A stretch of DNA of 7,242 nucleotides from Solirubrobacterales bacterium. GTDB taxonomy: Bacteria > Actinomycetota > Thermoleophilia > Solirubrobacterales > Solirubrobacteraceae. This document shows positions 1 to 7,242 of this stretch, piece by piece (positions within the stretch are counted from its first letter, which is position 1; every line of letters begins with the position of its first letter). Location of the stretch: positions 1-7,242 of the forward strand of contig JACCQW010000191.1 of the NCBI GenBank assembly GCA_013813955.1, in the 5' to 3' direction. The position numbers and the translations under genes are program-made. The notes under the pieces are model-generated. The model saw nothing but the letters and a program-made list of their open reading frames with translations, did not search any database and was not told the DNA's origin.

Positions 1-263
1 CCGCGGCGCCCACCGTCGCCACCGACGCGATCCCGACCGCAGCCGCGGCCACGGACTCCGGCGGCGGCGCGCCCTTCCCGCTGCTCGCCCTCGCCGTCCT
101 CGCGGGCCTGCTCGCCCTCACCGGCCTGCTGCTCGGCGGCGCGCGCTGGTGGGCGTGGGAGCCCGCCTGGGCGGTGCGCGCCCGGCACGCGACCGCGGAG
201 GCCGGCTGGCGCGCGTCATCAAGCTGGGCCGAGTTCACGGACTTCGTGCGCCTCGGGCGCTGA
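1..263 (+). CDS. C-terminal end of a membrane-anchored protein of unknown function (5' truncated by window edge)
   Basis: The frame is open from base 3 to a TGA at 261-263 and gives 86 residues of a protein whose start lies outside the window. The visible part begins with an Ala/Thr/Pro-rich linker (about residues 1-20) and a Gly patch. A strongly hydrophobic stretch of about 21 residues follows (roughly 25-45, rich in Leu, Ala, Val and Gly), ending in a WW pair and basic residues. This fits a single transmembrane helix followed by a short cytoplasmic tail. The tail is rich in Trp and Arg (GARWWAWEPAW, then GWRASSSWAEF near the end). The layout of linker, one helix and short basic tail resembles the anchor of an exported surface or cell-envelope protein. 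I do not recognise the family, and the extracellular part needed to name it is missing. The gene converges on fabH, 23 bp away. Confidence 0.7.
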   Translation, partial: AAPTVATDAIPTAAAATDSGGGAPFPLLALAVLAGLLALTGLLLGGARWWAWEPAWAVRARHATAEAGWRASSSWAEFTDFVRLGR

Positions 264-279
264 GCCCGCGCGCGCGGGC
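264..279. terminator. GC palindrome between convergent genes, possible bidirectional terminator
   Basis: GCCCGCGCGCGCGGGC is a perfect 16-bp palindrome that starts at the base after the upstream stop codon and ends 7 bp before the fabH stop (287-289). A second arm pair lies outside it: GGGCGC at 255-260 and GCGCCC at 278-283. As RNA from either strand it can fold into a very stable GC stem. No T-tract follows on either side, so it is not a textbook intrinsic terminator. The position in a 23-bp convergent gap is the main argument for a terminator role. Confidence 0.45.
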
Positions 280-286
280 GCCCTCC

Positions 287-1246
287 TCACGCACCGGCCT
301 GGGCGTGCTCCTTCCAGGTGATCACGCCTGCGCCCCAGGTGAAGCCCGCGCCGAAGGAGGCCAGGGCGACCGTGTCGCCGGGCTGAAGCTGGCCGTCGCG
401 CTCGGCGTGCCACAGGGCCAGCGGGATCGACGCGCTGGACGTGTTGGCGATCATGTCGACGTTCATGACGACCTTCTCCGCGGGCACGCCGAGGCGTCGC
501 GCCGCGGACTCGATGATGCGCGCATTGGCCTGGTGGGCCACGAAGAGGTCGACGTCGTCAAGGGTGATCTGGGCGCGCACGAGCGCAGCCTCGGTCGCCT
601 CGACCATGCGCGCGACGGCGTGCACGTAGACCTCCTTGCCATCCATGCGCATCAGCCGCTCCTCGCCGTCGGCGTAGAGCAGGTCGCCGTGGGCGCCCTC
701 GCTGCGCAGCTCGAACGTCGAGCAGCCGCGGTCCAGGTCGCCGGGCGCGACGACGACCGCCCCGGCCCCGTCGCCGAAGAGGATCGCGGTCCCGCGATCT
801 GCGTGGTCGGTGATGCGGCTGAGCGCCTCCGCCCCGCACACGACGACCAGCTGCGCACGGCCGGACTCGACCAGGCCGGCCGCCTGGTCGAGCGCGTAGA
901 GGAAGCCCGCGCAGGCGCCGTTGAGGTCGATGCAGCCGGCCTTCGTCGCGCCGATCTGATCGCCGATGCCGGGGGCGAGGCCGGGCATGTAGCGGTCGGG
1001 GGTCAGCGTGCACACGAACAGGCGGTCGACGTCGGCGGGGTCGCGGCCGGCGTCGGCGAGGGCCATCGAGCACGCCTCGGCCCCCAGGTCGGTGAGGGTG
1101 CGCCCGCCGTCGAGGTGTCGGCGCTCGCGGATGCCCGTGCGCTTGACAATCCAGGCGTCGTTGGTGTCCAGGCGCGCCTCGAGGTCGGCGTTGGTCACCA
1201 CGGTCTCCGGCAGGGCCCCGCCGATCCCTACGACGCCGGCCTTCAT
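287..1246 (-). CDS. fabH: 3-oxoacyl-ACP synthase III (FabH, KAS III)
   Basis: FabH condenses an acyl-CoA primer with malonyl-ACP to give 3-ketoacyl-ACP, the first step of type II fatty-acid synthesis in the cytoplasm. The 319-residue product has the family's usual length. The catalytic triad is visible: Cys112 in NGACAGF, His238 in VAHQAN and Asn268 in IANTSSAS. Trp32, Arg36 and Arg151 sit where E. coli FabH has its CoA-binding residues, and the C-terminal GAGFTWGAG is typical of the family. The ATG at 1246 is chosen because MKAGVVGIGGALPE is the normal N-terminus. Its first bases overlap the fabD stop in an ATGA arrangement, and GAGG lies 4 nt upstream, so translation is probably coupled to fabD. 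An open extension to 1303 only reads fabD in another frame. Primer preference (acetyl or branched acyl-CoA) cannot be read from the sequence. Confidence 0.97.
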   Translation of the reverse strand: MKAGVVGIGGALPETVVTNADLEARLDTNDAWIVKRTGIRERRHLDGGRTLTDLGAEACSMALADAGRDPADVDRLFVCTLTPDRYMPGLAPGIGDQIGATKAGCIDLNGACAGFLYALDQAAGLVESGRAQLVVVCGAEALSRITDHADRGTAILFGDGAGAVVVAPGDLDRGCSTFELRSEGAHGDLLYADGEERLMRMDGKEVYVHAVARMVEATEAALVRAQITLDDVDLFVAHQANARIIESAARRLGVPAEKVVMNVDMIANTSSASIPLALWHAERDGQLQPGDTVALASFGAGFTWGAGVITWKEHAQAGA

Positions 1247-2064
1247 GCGGCCTCGCGCAGCGTCCGCTTGACCAGCCCGCGCAGGACCGCGCCGGGGCCG
1301 CACTCGACGTAGTCGGTGACGCCCTGCGCGTGCAGGTACAGCAGCGACTCACGCCAGCGCACCGGCTTGAGCAGGTTCTCGGCGAGCTCGGCACGGATGT
1401 CGGTGAAGGGCGCCGCGCTGCCGTTGGAGATGACCGGGAAGGCGGGCTCGCCGACGTCGGTGGCCTCCAGGGCGGCGCGCAGCGCGTCGGCGGCGGGAGC
1501 CATCAGCGGGGAGTGAAAGGCGCCGCCGACGTCCAGCGCCATCGCGCGCGCGCCGAGGTCGCCGGCGCGCTCGGCGGCGGTGTCGACGACGTCGGAGCGA
1601 CCGGAGAGGACGACCTGGCCGGGGGCGTTGTCGTTGGCCAGCGACAGGCCGAGCTCCTGGCCCAGCGCAGCGATCGCCTCGGCGTCTCCGCCGAGCATCG
1701 CGACCATGCCGCCGGGCTCGCGCTGCGCGGCGTCGGCCATCGCCGTCGCGCGGGCGTCGACGAGCTTCACGGCGTCCTCGAAGGCGATCGCGCCCGCGGC
1801 GGTCAGCGCCGCGTACTCGCCGAGCGAGTGACCGGCCGCCGCGGCCGGCGTGTCGCGCTCCTCGCCGGCCCACACCGCCATCGAGACGAGGAACAGCGCG
1901 GGCTGCTGGGTGCGCGTGCCCTCGGCCAGGCGGTCGAAGGGATCGAAGCCGAGCAGGTCGATGCCCTGCCGCAGCAGCGGGTGCTCGCGGTGGGGCTCCT
2001 CCATCCCCTCGGCGTGGCTGCCCTGCCCGGGGAAGAGAAACGCGATCTGGGGTTCCGGCGCGAT
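1243..2064 (-). CDS. fabD: Malonyl-CoA:ACP transacylase (FabD), apparent non-canonical ATC start
   Basis: FabD moves malonyl from CoA to acyl carrier protein and so feeds FabH and the elongating synthases. Counting from the ATC at 2064, the product has 273 residues, compact beside the 309 of E. coli FabD. The motifs are complete: FPGQGS at 11-16 (oxyanion Gln14), nucleophile Ser80 in GHSLGEYAAL, Arg105 for the malonyl carboxylate, catalytic His184 in GAFHSPLM, and ECGPGAVL near the C-terminus. The start is odd. The first ATG (2004, Met21) would remove FPGQGS. Upstream, the frame is open only to a TAG at 2074-2076, and between that stop and the motif there is no ATG, GTG, TTG or CTG. GGAGG at 2069-2073 stands 4 nt before the ATC at 2062-2064, which gives the natural N-terminus IAPEPQIAFLFPGQGS. 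A sequencing error is the main alternative. The function is certain; the start is inferred. Confidence 0.95.
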   Translation of the reverse strand: MAPEPQIAFLFPGQGSHAEGMEEPHREHPLLRQGIDLLGFDPFDRLAEGTRTQQPALFLVSMAVWAGEERDTPAAAAGHSLGEYAALTAAGAIAFEDAVKLVDARATAMADAAQREPGGMVAMLGGDAEAIAALGQELGLSLANDNAPGQVVLSGRSDVVDTAAERAGDLGARAMALDVGGAFHSPLMAPAADALRAALEATDVGEPAFPVISNGSAAPFTDIRAELAENLLKPVRWRESLLYLHAQGVTDYVECGPGAVLRGLVKRTLREAA

Positions 2065-2068
2065 GCTT

Positions 2069-2073
2069 CCTCC
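2069..2073 (-). promoter_or_regulatory. Shine-Dalgarno sequence of fabD
   Basis: On the minus strand GGGAGGA (core GGAGG at 2073-2069) lies 4 nt upstream of ATC 2064-2062 and directly after an in-frame TAG at 2076-2074. It is among the clearest ribosome binding sites in the window. It decides the start, because it sits where the FPGQGS-containing N-terminus must begin although no canonical start codon follows it. Confidence 0.7.
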
Positions 2074-2087
2074 CTACCCGCTGGCAC

Positions 2088-2093
2088 TACAAT
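2088..2093 (+). promoter_or_regulatory. Probable -10 element of the nrdJ promoter (TACAAT)
   Basis: TACAAT matches the -10 consensus TATAAT at five of six positions and stands out in very GC-rich DNA. Transcription would begin near 2100 and leave a leader of about 150 nt before the nrdJ ATG at 2250. The -35 region is weak: CTTCCT at 2066-2071 gives a 16-bp spacer but poor agreement, so an activator or another sigma factor is possible. The -10 lies about 15 bp from the fabD Shine-Dalgarno sequence, so it falls within the fabD 5' region on the other strand. Confidence 0.45.
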
Positions 2094-2100
2094 GGAACAG

Positions 2101-2121
2101 GTCGCGCGGCCCGTCGCGCGG
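2101..2121. repeat. Two 9-bp direct repeats at the start of the nrdJ leader
   Basis: GTCGCGCGG occurs at 2101-2109 and again at 2113-2121, a 12-bp period, just downstream of the predicted nrdJ start point. It could be an operator-like tandem site or simply GC-rich low complexity. I cannot match it to a known regulator. Confidence 0.35.
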
Positions 2122-2126
2122 GCGTG

Positions 2127-2157
2127 GGACGGACCTCCCGCCGCCCCGGTTCCGTCC
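2127..2157 (+). promoter_or_regulatory. Bulged hairpin in the nrdJ leader
   Basis: GGACGGACC (2127-2135) pairs with GGTTCCGTCC (2148-2157), giving nine base pairs with one bulged T and a 12-nt C-rich loop. It lies between the predicted promoter and the interlocked repeats farther downstream. No T-tract follows, so it does not look like a terminator. Confidence 0.45.
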
Positions 2158-2221
2158 GACTCGTCAAGGACATTTCGCTGTTACCCCCGCAAGTCCAGAC
2201 GAGTCGCCGCAAACAGCGAGA
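2157..2221 (+). ncRNA. Candidate structured leader of nrdJ: interlocked inverted repeats, pseudoknot topology
   Basis: Stem 1 pairs CGACTCGTC (2157-2165) with GACGAGTCG (2198-2206), nine perfect base pairs. Stem 2 pairs TTTCGCTGTT (2173-2182) with AACAGCGAGA (2212-2221), eight contiguous Watson-Crick pairs extended to ten by one G-U and one A-T pair. The arms alternate 1-2-1'-2', so the stems either form an H-type pseudoknot (connecting loops of 7, 15 and 5 nt) or compete as mutually exclusive hairpins. The last arm ends 16 nt before the AGGAG of nrdJ, a good place to act on translation or transcript elongation. The element is inferred from pairing in one sequence; I have no covariation evidence. 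It could also be a DNA operator. Confidence 0.4.
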
Positions 2222-2237
2222 ATCGCGCGGCAGAGAG

Positions 2238-2242
2238 AGGAG
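2238..2242 (+). promoter_or_regulatory. Shine-Dalgarno sequence of nrdJ
   Basis: AGGAG within GAGAGAGGAGC lies 7 nt before the ATG at 2250. It selects this start over the open extension up to a GTG at 2124, which would translate the structured leader into a basic sequence unlike any NrdJ N-terminus. Confidence 0.75.
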
Positions 2243-2249
2243 CAGGTCG

Positions 2250-5261
<3,012 letters not shown>

Positions 5262-5269
5262 TCCTGGCA

Positions 5270-5288
5270 CCGCCCGGGACTCGGACGG
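5270..5288. terminator. Small hairpin between convergent nrdJ and the tfoX-like gene
   Basis: CCGCCCG (5270-5276) faces CGGACGG (5282-5288) across a 5-nt loop. In minus-strand RNA all seven positions pair, one as U-G; in plus-strand RNA one position is a C-A mismatch. It starts 2 nt after the stop of the minus-strand gene and 9 nt after the nrdJ stop. No T-tract follows on either strand, so any terminator role rests on position. Confidence 0.35.
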
Positions 5289-5290
5289 AC

Positions 5291-5626
5291 CTACGGCTTC
5301 GGAGCAAGTGAGCGCGCGTACGTGACGCCGCGCCTGACCCAGGGCTCGAGCTGGCGCTTGGTTCGCACGCCTTCGGGGTCGACTCGTAACCAGCCCTGCA
5401 TCGCACGGCCGCGCATCTCGAATCGCCCGGTGTGCGGCTTGGTGCGGAGGGCATCGGTCTGCGCGGGGTCAACGCGCACCATCAGGCCGCCCTGGCCGCT
5501 GGCCGCGACCGACATGTTGCCTGCGACGAGGAAGGCCAGCCCCCCGAACATCCGCATCTCGGTGACATCCGGATCGGCAGCGATCAGCTCACGAATGCGG
5601 TTTGCGAGATCTTCGTCGTACGCCAC
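5291..5626 (-). CDS. TfoX/Sxy N-terminal-domain family protein
   Basis: The 111-residue product matches the TfoX N-terminal domain family along its whole length. It has a helical N-terminus (AYDEDLANRIRELIA), the hallmark MRMFGGLAFLVAGNM (about 24-38), then SGQGGLMVRVDP (about 43-54), FEMRGRAMQGWLRVDP (about 69-84) and an Arg-rich end with ARSLAPKP. The family is named after the competence regulator TfoX/Sxy, but actinobacterial single-domain members have no established role, so I do not assign competence to it. There is no signal peptide or membrane segment, so it is probably cytoplasmic. The start is the GTG at 5624-5626. It is the first start after an in-frame TAG (5651-5653), and ATG does not occur there. 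No strong Shine-Dalgarno sequence precedes it. It ends 29 bp from the convergent nrdJ. Confidence 0.85.
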   Translation of the reverse strand: MAYDEDLANRIRELIAADPDVTEMRMFGGLAFLVAGNMSVAASGQGGLMVRVDPAQTDALRTKPHTGRFEMRGRAMQGWLRVDPEGVRTKRQLEPWVRRGVTYARSLAPKP

Positions 5627-5650
5627 GCGGTAACCGGTCCGATGTGGGTG

Positions 5651-5755
5651 CTAGCCGGCCGGCCGTTCGGTCAGCGGGCGCTCCGCGCCCGGGCCGTCCC
5701 CCAGACCCCCGAGCGCCAGGGCGACCACGGCGCACAAGCCGCAGAAGCGGGTCAA
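5651..5755 (-). CDS. Doubtful small ORF, 34 residues with a hydrophobic stretch
   Basis: From a TTG at 5755 this frame reads 34 residues to a TAG at 5651-5653. It begins MTRFCGLCAVVALALGGLGD and is followed by a charged, Pro-rich end. AAGGA lies 4 nt before the TTG, and the stop is 24 bp upstream of the tfoX-like start, which would fit a leader peptide or small membrane peptide in the same transcript. Against it: the frame stays open far upstream into the antisense of pyc, TTG is a weak start, and open frames arise easily in such GC-rich DNA. I see no family match. Confidence 0.2.
   Translation of the reverse strand: MTRFCGLCAVVALALGGLGDGPGAERPLTERPAG
5675..5691. other. Perfect hairpin in the divergent tfoX-like/pyc region
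   Basis: CGGGCGC (5675-5681) and GCGCCCG (5685-5691) form seven perfect pairs around a TCC loop. No gene ends here and no T-run follows, so it is not an evident terminator. It may be part of the 5' leader of the minus-strand gene or a protein site. Confidence 0.35.
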
Positions 5756-5769
5756 CTTGTCCTTGTTGA
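5752..5769. promoter_or_regulatory. Operator-like inverted repeat in an AT-richer patch
   Basis: TCAAC (5752-5756) and GTTGA (5765-5769) are inverted arms around an 8-bp spacer, within one of the few AT-richer patches of the 225-bp divergent region. The short arms make this weak. It could be a regulator site for either divergent gene. It also overlaps the start of the doubtful small ORF. Confidence 0.2.
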
Positions 5770-5802
5770 GCGATCCGATGCACCGGGCGCTACCCACTAC
5801 GA

Positions 5803-5822
5803 CCGGGGCTAATCGAGCCCGG
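5803..5822. promoter_or_regulatory. Inverted repeat upstream of pyc
   Basis: GGGCT (5806-5810) and AGCCC (5816-5820) flank AATCG, and CC/GG pairs outside extend the stem past one bulged G. It ends 14 bp before the candidate pyc -10 element. Its position close to the expected -35 region fits an operator site better than a terminator. Confidence 0.3.
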
Positions 5823-5836
5823 CGCCCCGCACGGCG

Positions 5837-5842
5837 TATGCT
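5837..5842 (+). promoter_or_regulatory. Candidate -10 element for a leaderless pyc transcript (TATGCT)
   Basis: TATGCT fits the TAnnnT pattern of actinobacterial -10 elements and ends 9 bp before the pyc ATG. Transcription would then begin at or next to the start codon. No Shine-Dalgarno sequence is visible upstream of the ATG, which agrees with a leaderless message. No clear -35 element is seen. Confidence 0.4.
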
Positions 5843-5851
5843 CGCGGCTTG

Positions 5852-7242
5852 ATGGCGCGGACGATCCGCAAGCTGCTGGTCGCCAACCGCGGTGAGATCG
5901 CCATCCGCATCTTCCGGGCTGCGTCCGAGCTCGGCCTGCAGACCGTGGCCATCTACTCGCACGAGGACCGCTTCGCGCTGCATCGCTTCAAAGCCGAGGA
6001 GTCCTACCTCGTCGGTCAGGGCAAGGAGCCGGTGCAGGCCTATCTGGGCATCGAGGAGATCGTGCAGGTGGCCAAGGACGTCGGCGTCGACGCCATCCAT
6101 CCGGGCTACGGCTTCCTATCAGAGAACCCCGAGCTGGCCGCCGCCTGCGCGACGGAGGGGATCGTGTGGATCGGCCCGCCCGTCTCGGTCATGGAGGGAC
6201 TGGGCGACAAGGTGTCCGCCCGCGCGCTGGCCGAGAAGGCGGGCGTACCGGTCATGCCGGCGACCGGACCGGTGCCCGACGACGAGGGCGAGGTGCGGCG
6301 CCTCGGCGCCGAGGTGGGCTGCCCGCTGATGGTCAAGGCGAGCTGGGGGGGCGGCGGGCGCGGGATGCGGGTGGTCCTCGACCCGGCCGACCTCGTCGAG
6401 CAGGTGTCCGCGGCGCGCCGGGAGGCGCGCGCCGCCTTCGGGCGCGACGACGTCTTCCTCGAGCGACTGGTGGAGCGCGCCCGACACCTCGAGGTCCAGA
6501 TCCTGGCCGACGAGTCCGGCGAGGTGGTGCACCTCTACGAGCGCGACTGCACGGTGCAGCGGCGCCACCAGAAGGTGGTCGAGCAGGCGCCCGCGGCGGC
6601 GCTGGACCCCGGGACCCGGGAGGAGCTCTGCCGGGCCGCGGTGCGACTCGCCAGCGAGGCCGGCTACCGCAACGCGGGCACGGTGGAGTTCCTGCAGGAC
6701 ATCGACAGCGGAGACTTCTTCTTCATCGAGGTCAACCCGCGCATCCAGGTGGAGCACACGGTGACCGAGATGGTCACGGGCGTCGATCTGGTGAAAGCGC
6801 AGATCCGCGTGGCAGAGGGCGCCCGCATCGGCACGCCCGAGAGCGGCGTGCCGGCGCAGGCCGACATCCGCCTCAACGGCCACGCGCTGCAGTGTCGCGT
6901 GACCACCGAGGATCCCGAGAACGACTTCATCCCCGACTACGGGCGCATCGTCACCAAGCGCGAGGCCACCGGCTTCGGCATCCGCCTGGACGGCGGCACG
7001 TCGCATGTCGGCGCCGTCGTCTCGCCGTCCTACGACTCGCTGCTGGAGAAGATCACCGCATGGGCCCCGACCCCCGAGGAGGTCGTGGCCCGGATGAGCC
7101 GGGCGCTGCGCGAGTACCGCATCCGCGGGGTCAAGACGAACCTGCTCTTCCTCAACGCGCTGATCACCCATCCGGCCTTCCAGACCGCCGACGTCACGAC
7201 GCGGTTCATCGACGAGACCCCCGAGCTCTTCGACTTCGCGCC
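5852..7242 (+). CDS. pyc: Pyruvate carboxylase, biotin carboxylase half (3' truncated by window edge)
   Basis: Pyruvate carboxylase makes oxaloacetate from pyruvate, bicarbonate and ATP and so refills the TCA cycle. The window shows the first 463 residues, nearly all of the biotin carboxylase domain. KLLVANRGEIAIRIFRA (8-24) and HPGYGFLSENP (83-93) mark the N-terminal part. The ATP-grasp Gly-rich loop is KASWGGGGRGMR (162-173), RRHQKVVEQAP follows at 237-247, and the active-site segment EVNPRIQVEHTVTE at 293-306 keeps Glu293, Arg297 and Glu301. Features typical of pyruvate carboxylase rather than acetyl-CoA carboxylase AccC are LHRFKAEESYLVG (43-55), DFIPDYGRI and FIDETPELFDF at the visible end. 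The carboxyltransferase and biotinyl domains must lie beyond the edge. ATG 5852 follows an in-frame TAA at 5810-5812. A TTG just before it at 5849 is an alternative. No Shine-Dalgarno sequence is seen. Confidence 0.93.
   Translation, partial: MARTIRKLLVANRGEIAIRIFRAASELGLQTVAIYSHEDRFALHRFKAEESYLVGQGKEPVQAYLGIEEIVQVAKDVGVDAIHPGYGFLSENPELAAACATEGIVWIGPPVSVMEGLGDKVSARALAEKAGVPVMPATGPVPDDEGEVRRLGAEVGCPLMVKASWGGGGRGMRVVLDPADLVEQVSAARREARAAFGRDDVFLERLVERARHLEVQILADESGEVVHLYERDCTVQRRHQKVVEQAPAAALDPGTREELCRAAVRLASEAGYRNAGTVEFLQDIDSGDFFFIEVNPRIQVEHTVTEMVTGVDLVKAQIRVAEGARIGTPESGVPAQADIRLNGHALQCRVTTEDPENDFIPDYGRIVTKREATGFGIRLDGGTSHVGAVVSPSYDSLLEKITAWAPTPEEVVARMSRALREYRIRGVKTNLLFLNALITHPAFQTADVTTRFIDETPELFDFA

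Noticed and set aside
149..1312. A 387-codon plus-strand frame across fabH
   Set aside because: It is antisense to a complete FabH with catalytic triad, and its Arg/Ala/Gly/Val composition is typical of antisense shadow frames.
1803..2087. Alternative fabD start at the GTG at 2087
   Set aside because: That GTG is in a different frame from FabD, so it would need a frameshift. Its downstream frame gives an Arg/Ser/Pro-rich shadow peptide.
2124..2249. A 42-codon N-terminal extension of NrdJ from the GTG at 2124
   Set aside because: The extension is basic and unlike any NrdJ N-terminus, while the ATG at 2250 has AGGAG 7 nt upstream. The extension is the open frame through the structured leader.
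6119..7171. A 350-codon minus-strand frame opposite pyc
   Set aside because: The plus strand has a full set of biotin carboxylase motifs there; the antisense frame has none.
5852..7242. AccC (acetyl-CoA carboxylase biotin carboxylase) identity for the last gene
   Set aside because: The RFKAEESYLVG, DFIPDYGRI and FIDETPELFDF segments are characteristic of pyruvate carboxylase, and AccC would be ending near the window edge rather than continuing in that pattern.

Overview
The window is very GC-rich, with codons ending almost always in G or C, and reads as chromosomal core-metabolism DNA from a high-GC actinobacterium. A deep-branching group such as the Thermoleophilia (Solirubrobacterales) is my guess. 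It rests on GC content, on a large adenosylcobalamin-dependent NrdJ with TSCPD and Cys-rich tail, and on a TfoX-like protein of actinobacterial style. I cannot prove the taxon from sequence alone.

Layout, left to right. (1) Bases 1-263, + strand: the last 86 codons of a membrane-anchored protein, with an Ala/Pro linker, one membrane helix and a Trp-rich tail. It converges on (2) a minus-strand pair, fabD (2064-1243) then fabH (1246-287), joined by an ATGA overlap. These supply malonyl-ACP and start fatty-acid elongation; acpP and fabF do not follow. (3) A 185-bp divergent region (2065-2249) holds the fabD ribosome binding site, a likely nrdJ promoter and an nrdJ leader with several inverted repeats. 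(4) nrdJ (2250-5261, +) encodes a 1003-residue B12-dependent class II ribonucleotide reductase. (5) A TfoX N-terminal-domain protein (5626-5291, -) converges on nrdJ across 29 bp. (6) A 225-bp divergent region (5627-5851) contains small hairpins and one doubtful small ORF. (7) The first 463 codons of pyruvate carboxylase (from 5852, +) run off the right edge.

The proteins are housekeeping: fatty-acid initiation, dNTP synthesis and anaplerotic CO2 fixation. I see no mobile element, CRISPR array, tRNA, rRNA or defence gene. The unusual signals are regulatory. fabD has no ATG, GTG, TTG or CTG that could start the complete protein; the only well-placed start is an ATC behind a good Shine-Dalgarno sequence. 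The nrdJ leader has two interlocked perfect inverted repeats that could form a pseudoknot or two mutually exclusive stems, preceded by a bulged hairpin. That leader is my best candidate for an uncharacterised regulatory element. It does not show the hallmarks of a cobalamin riboswitch.
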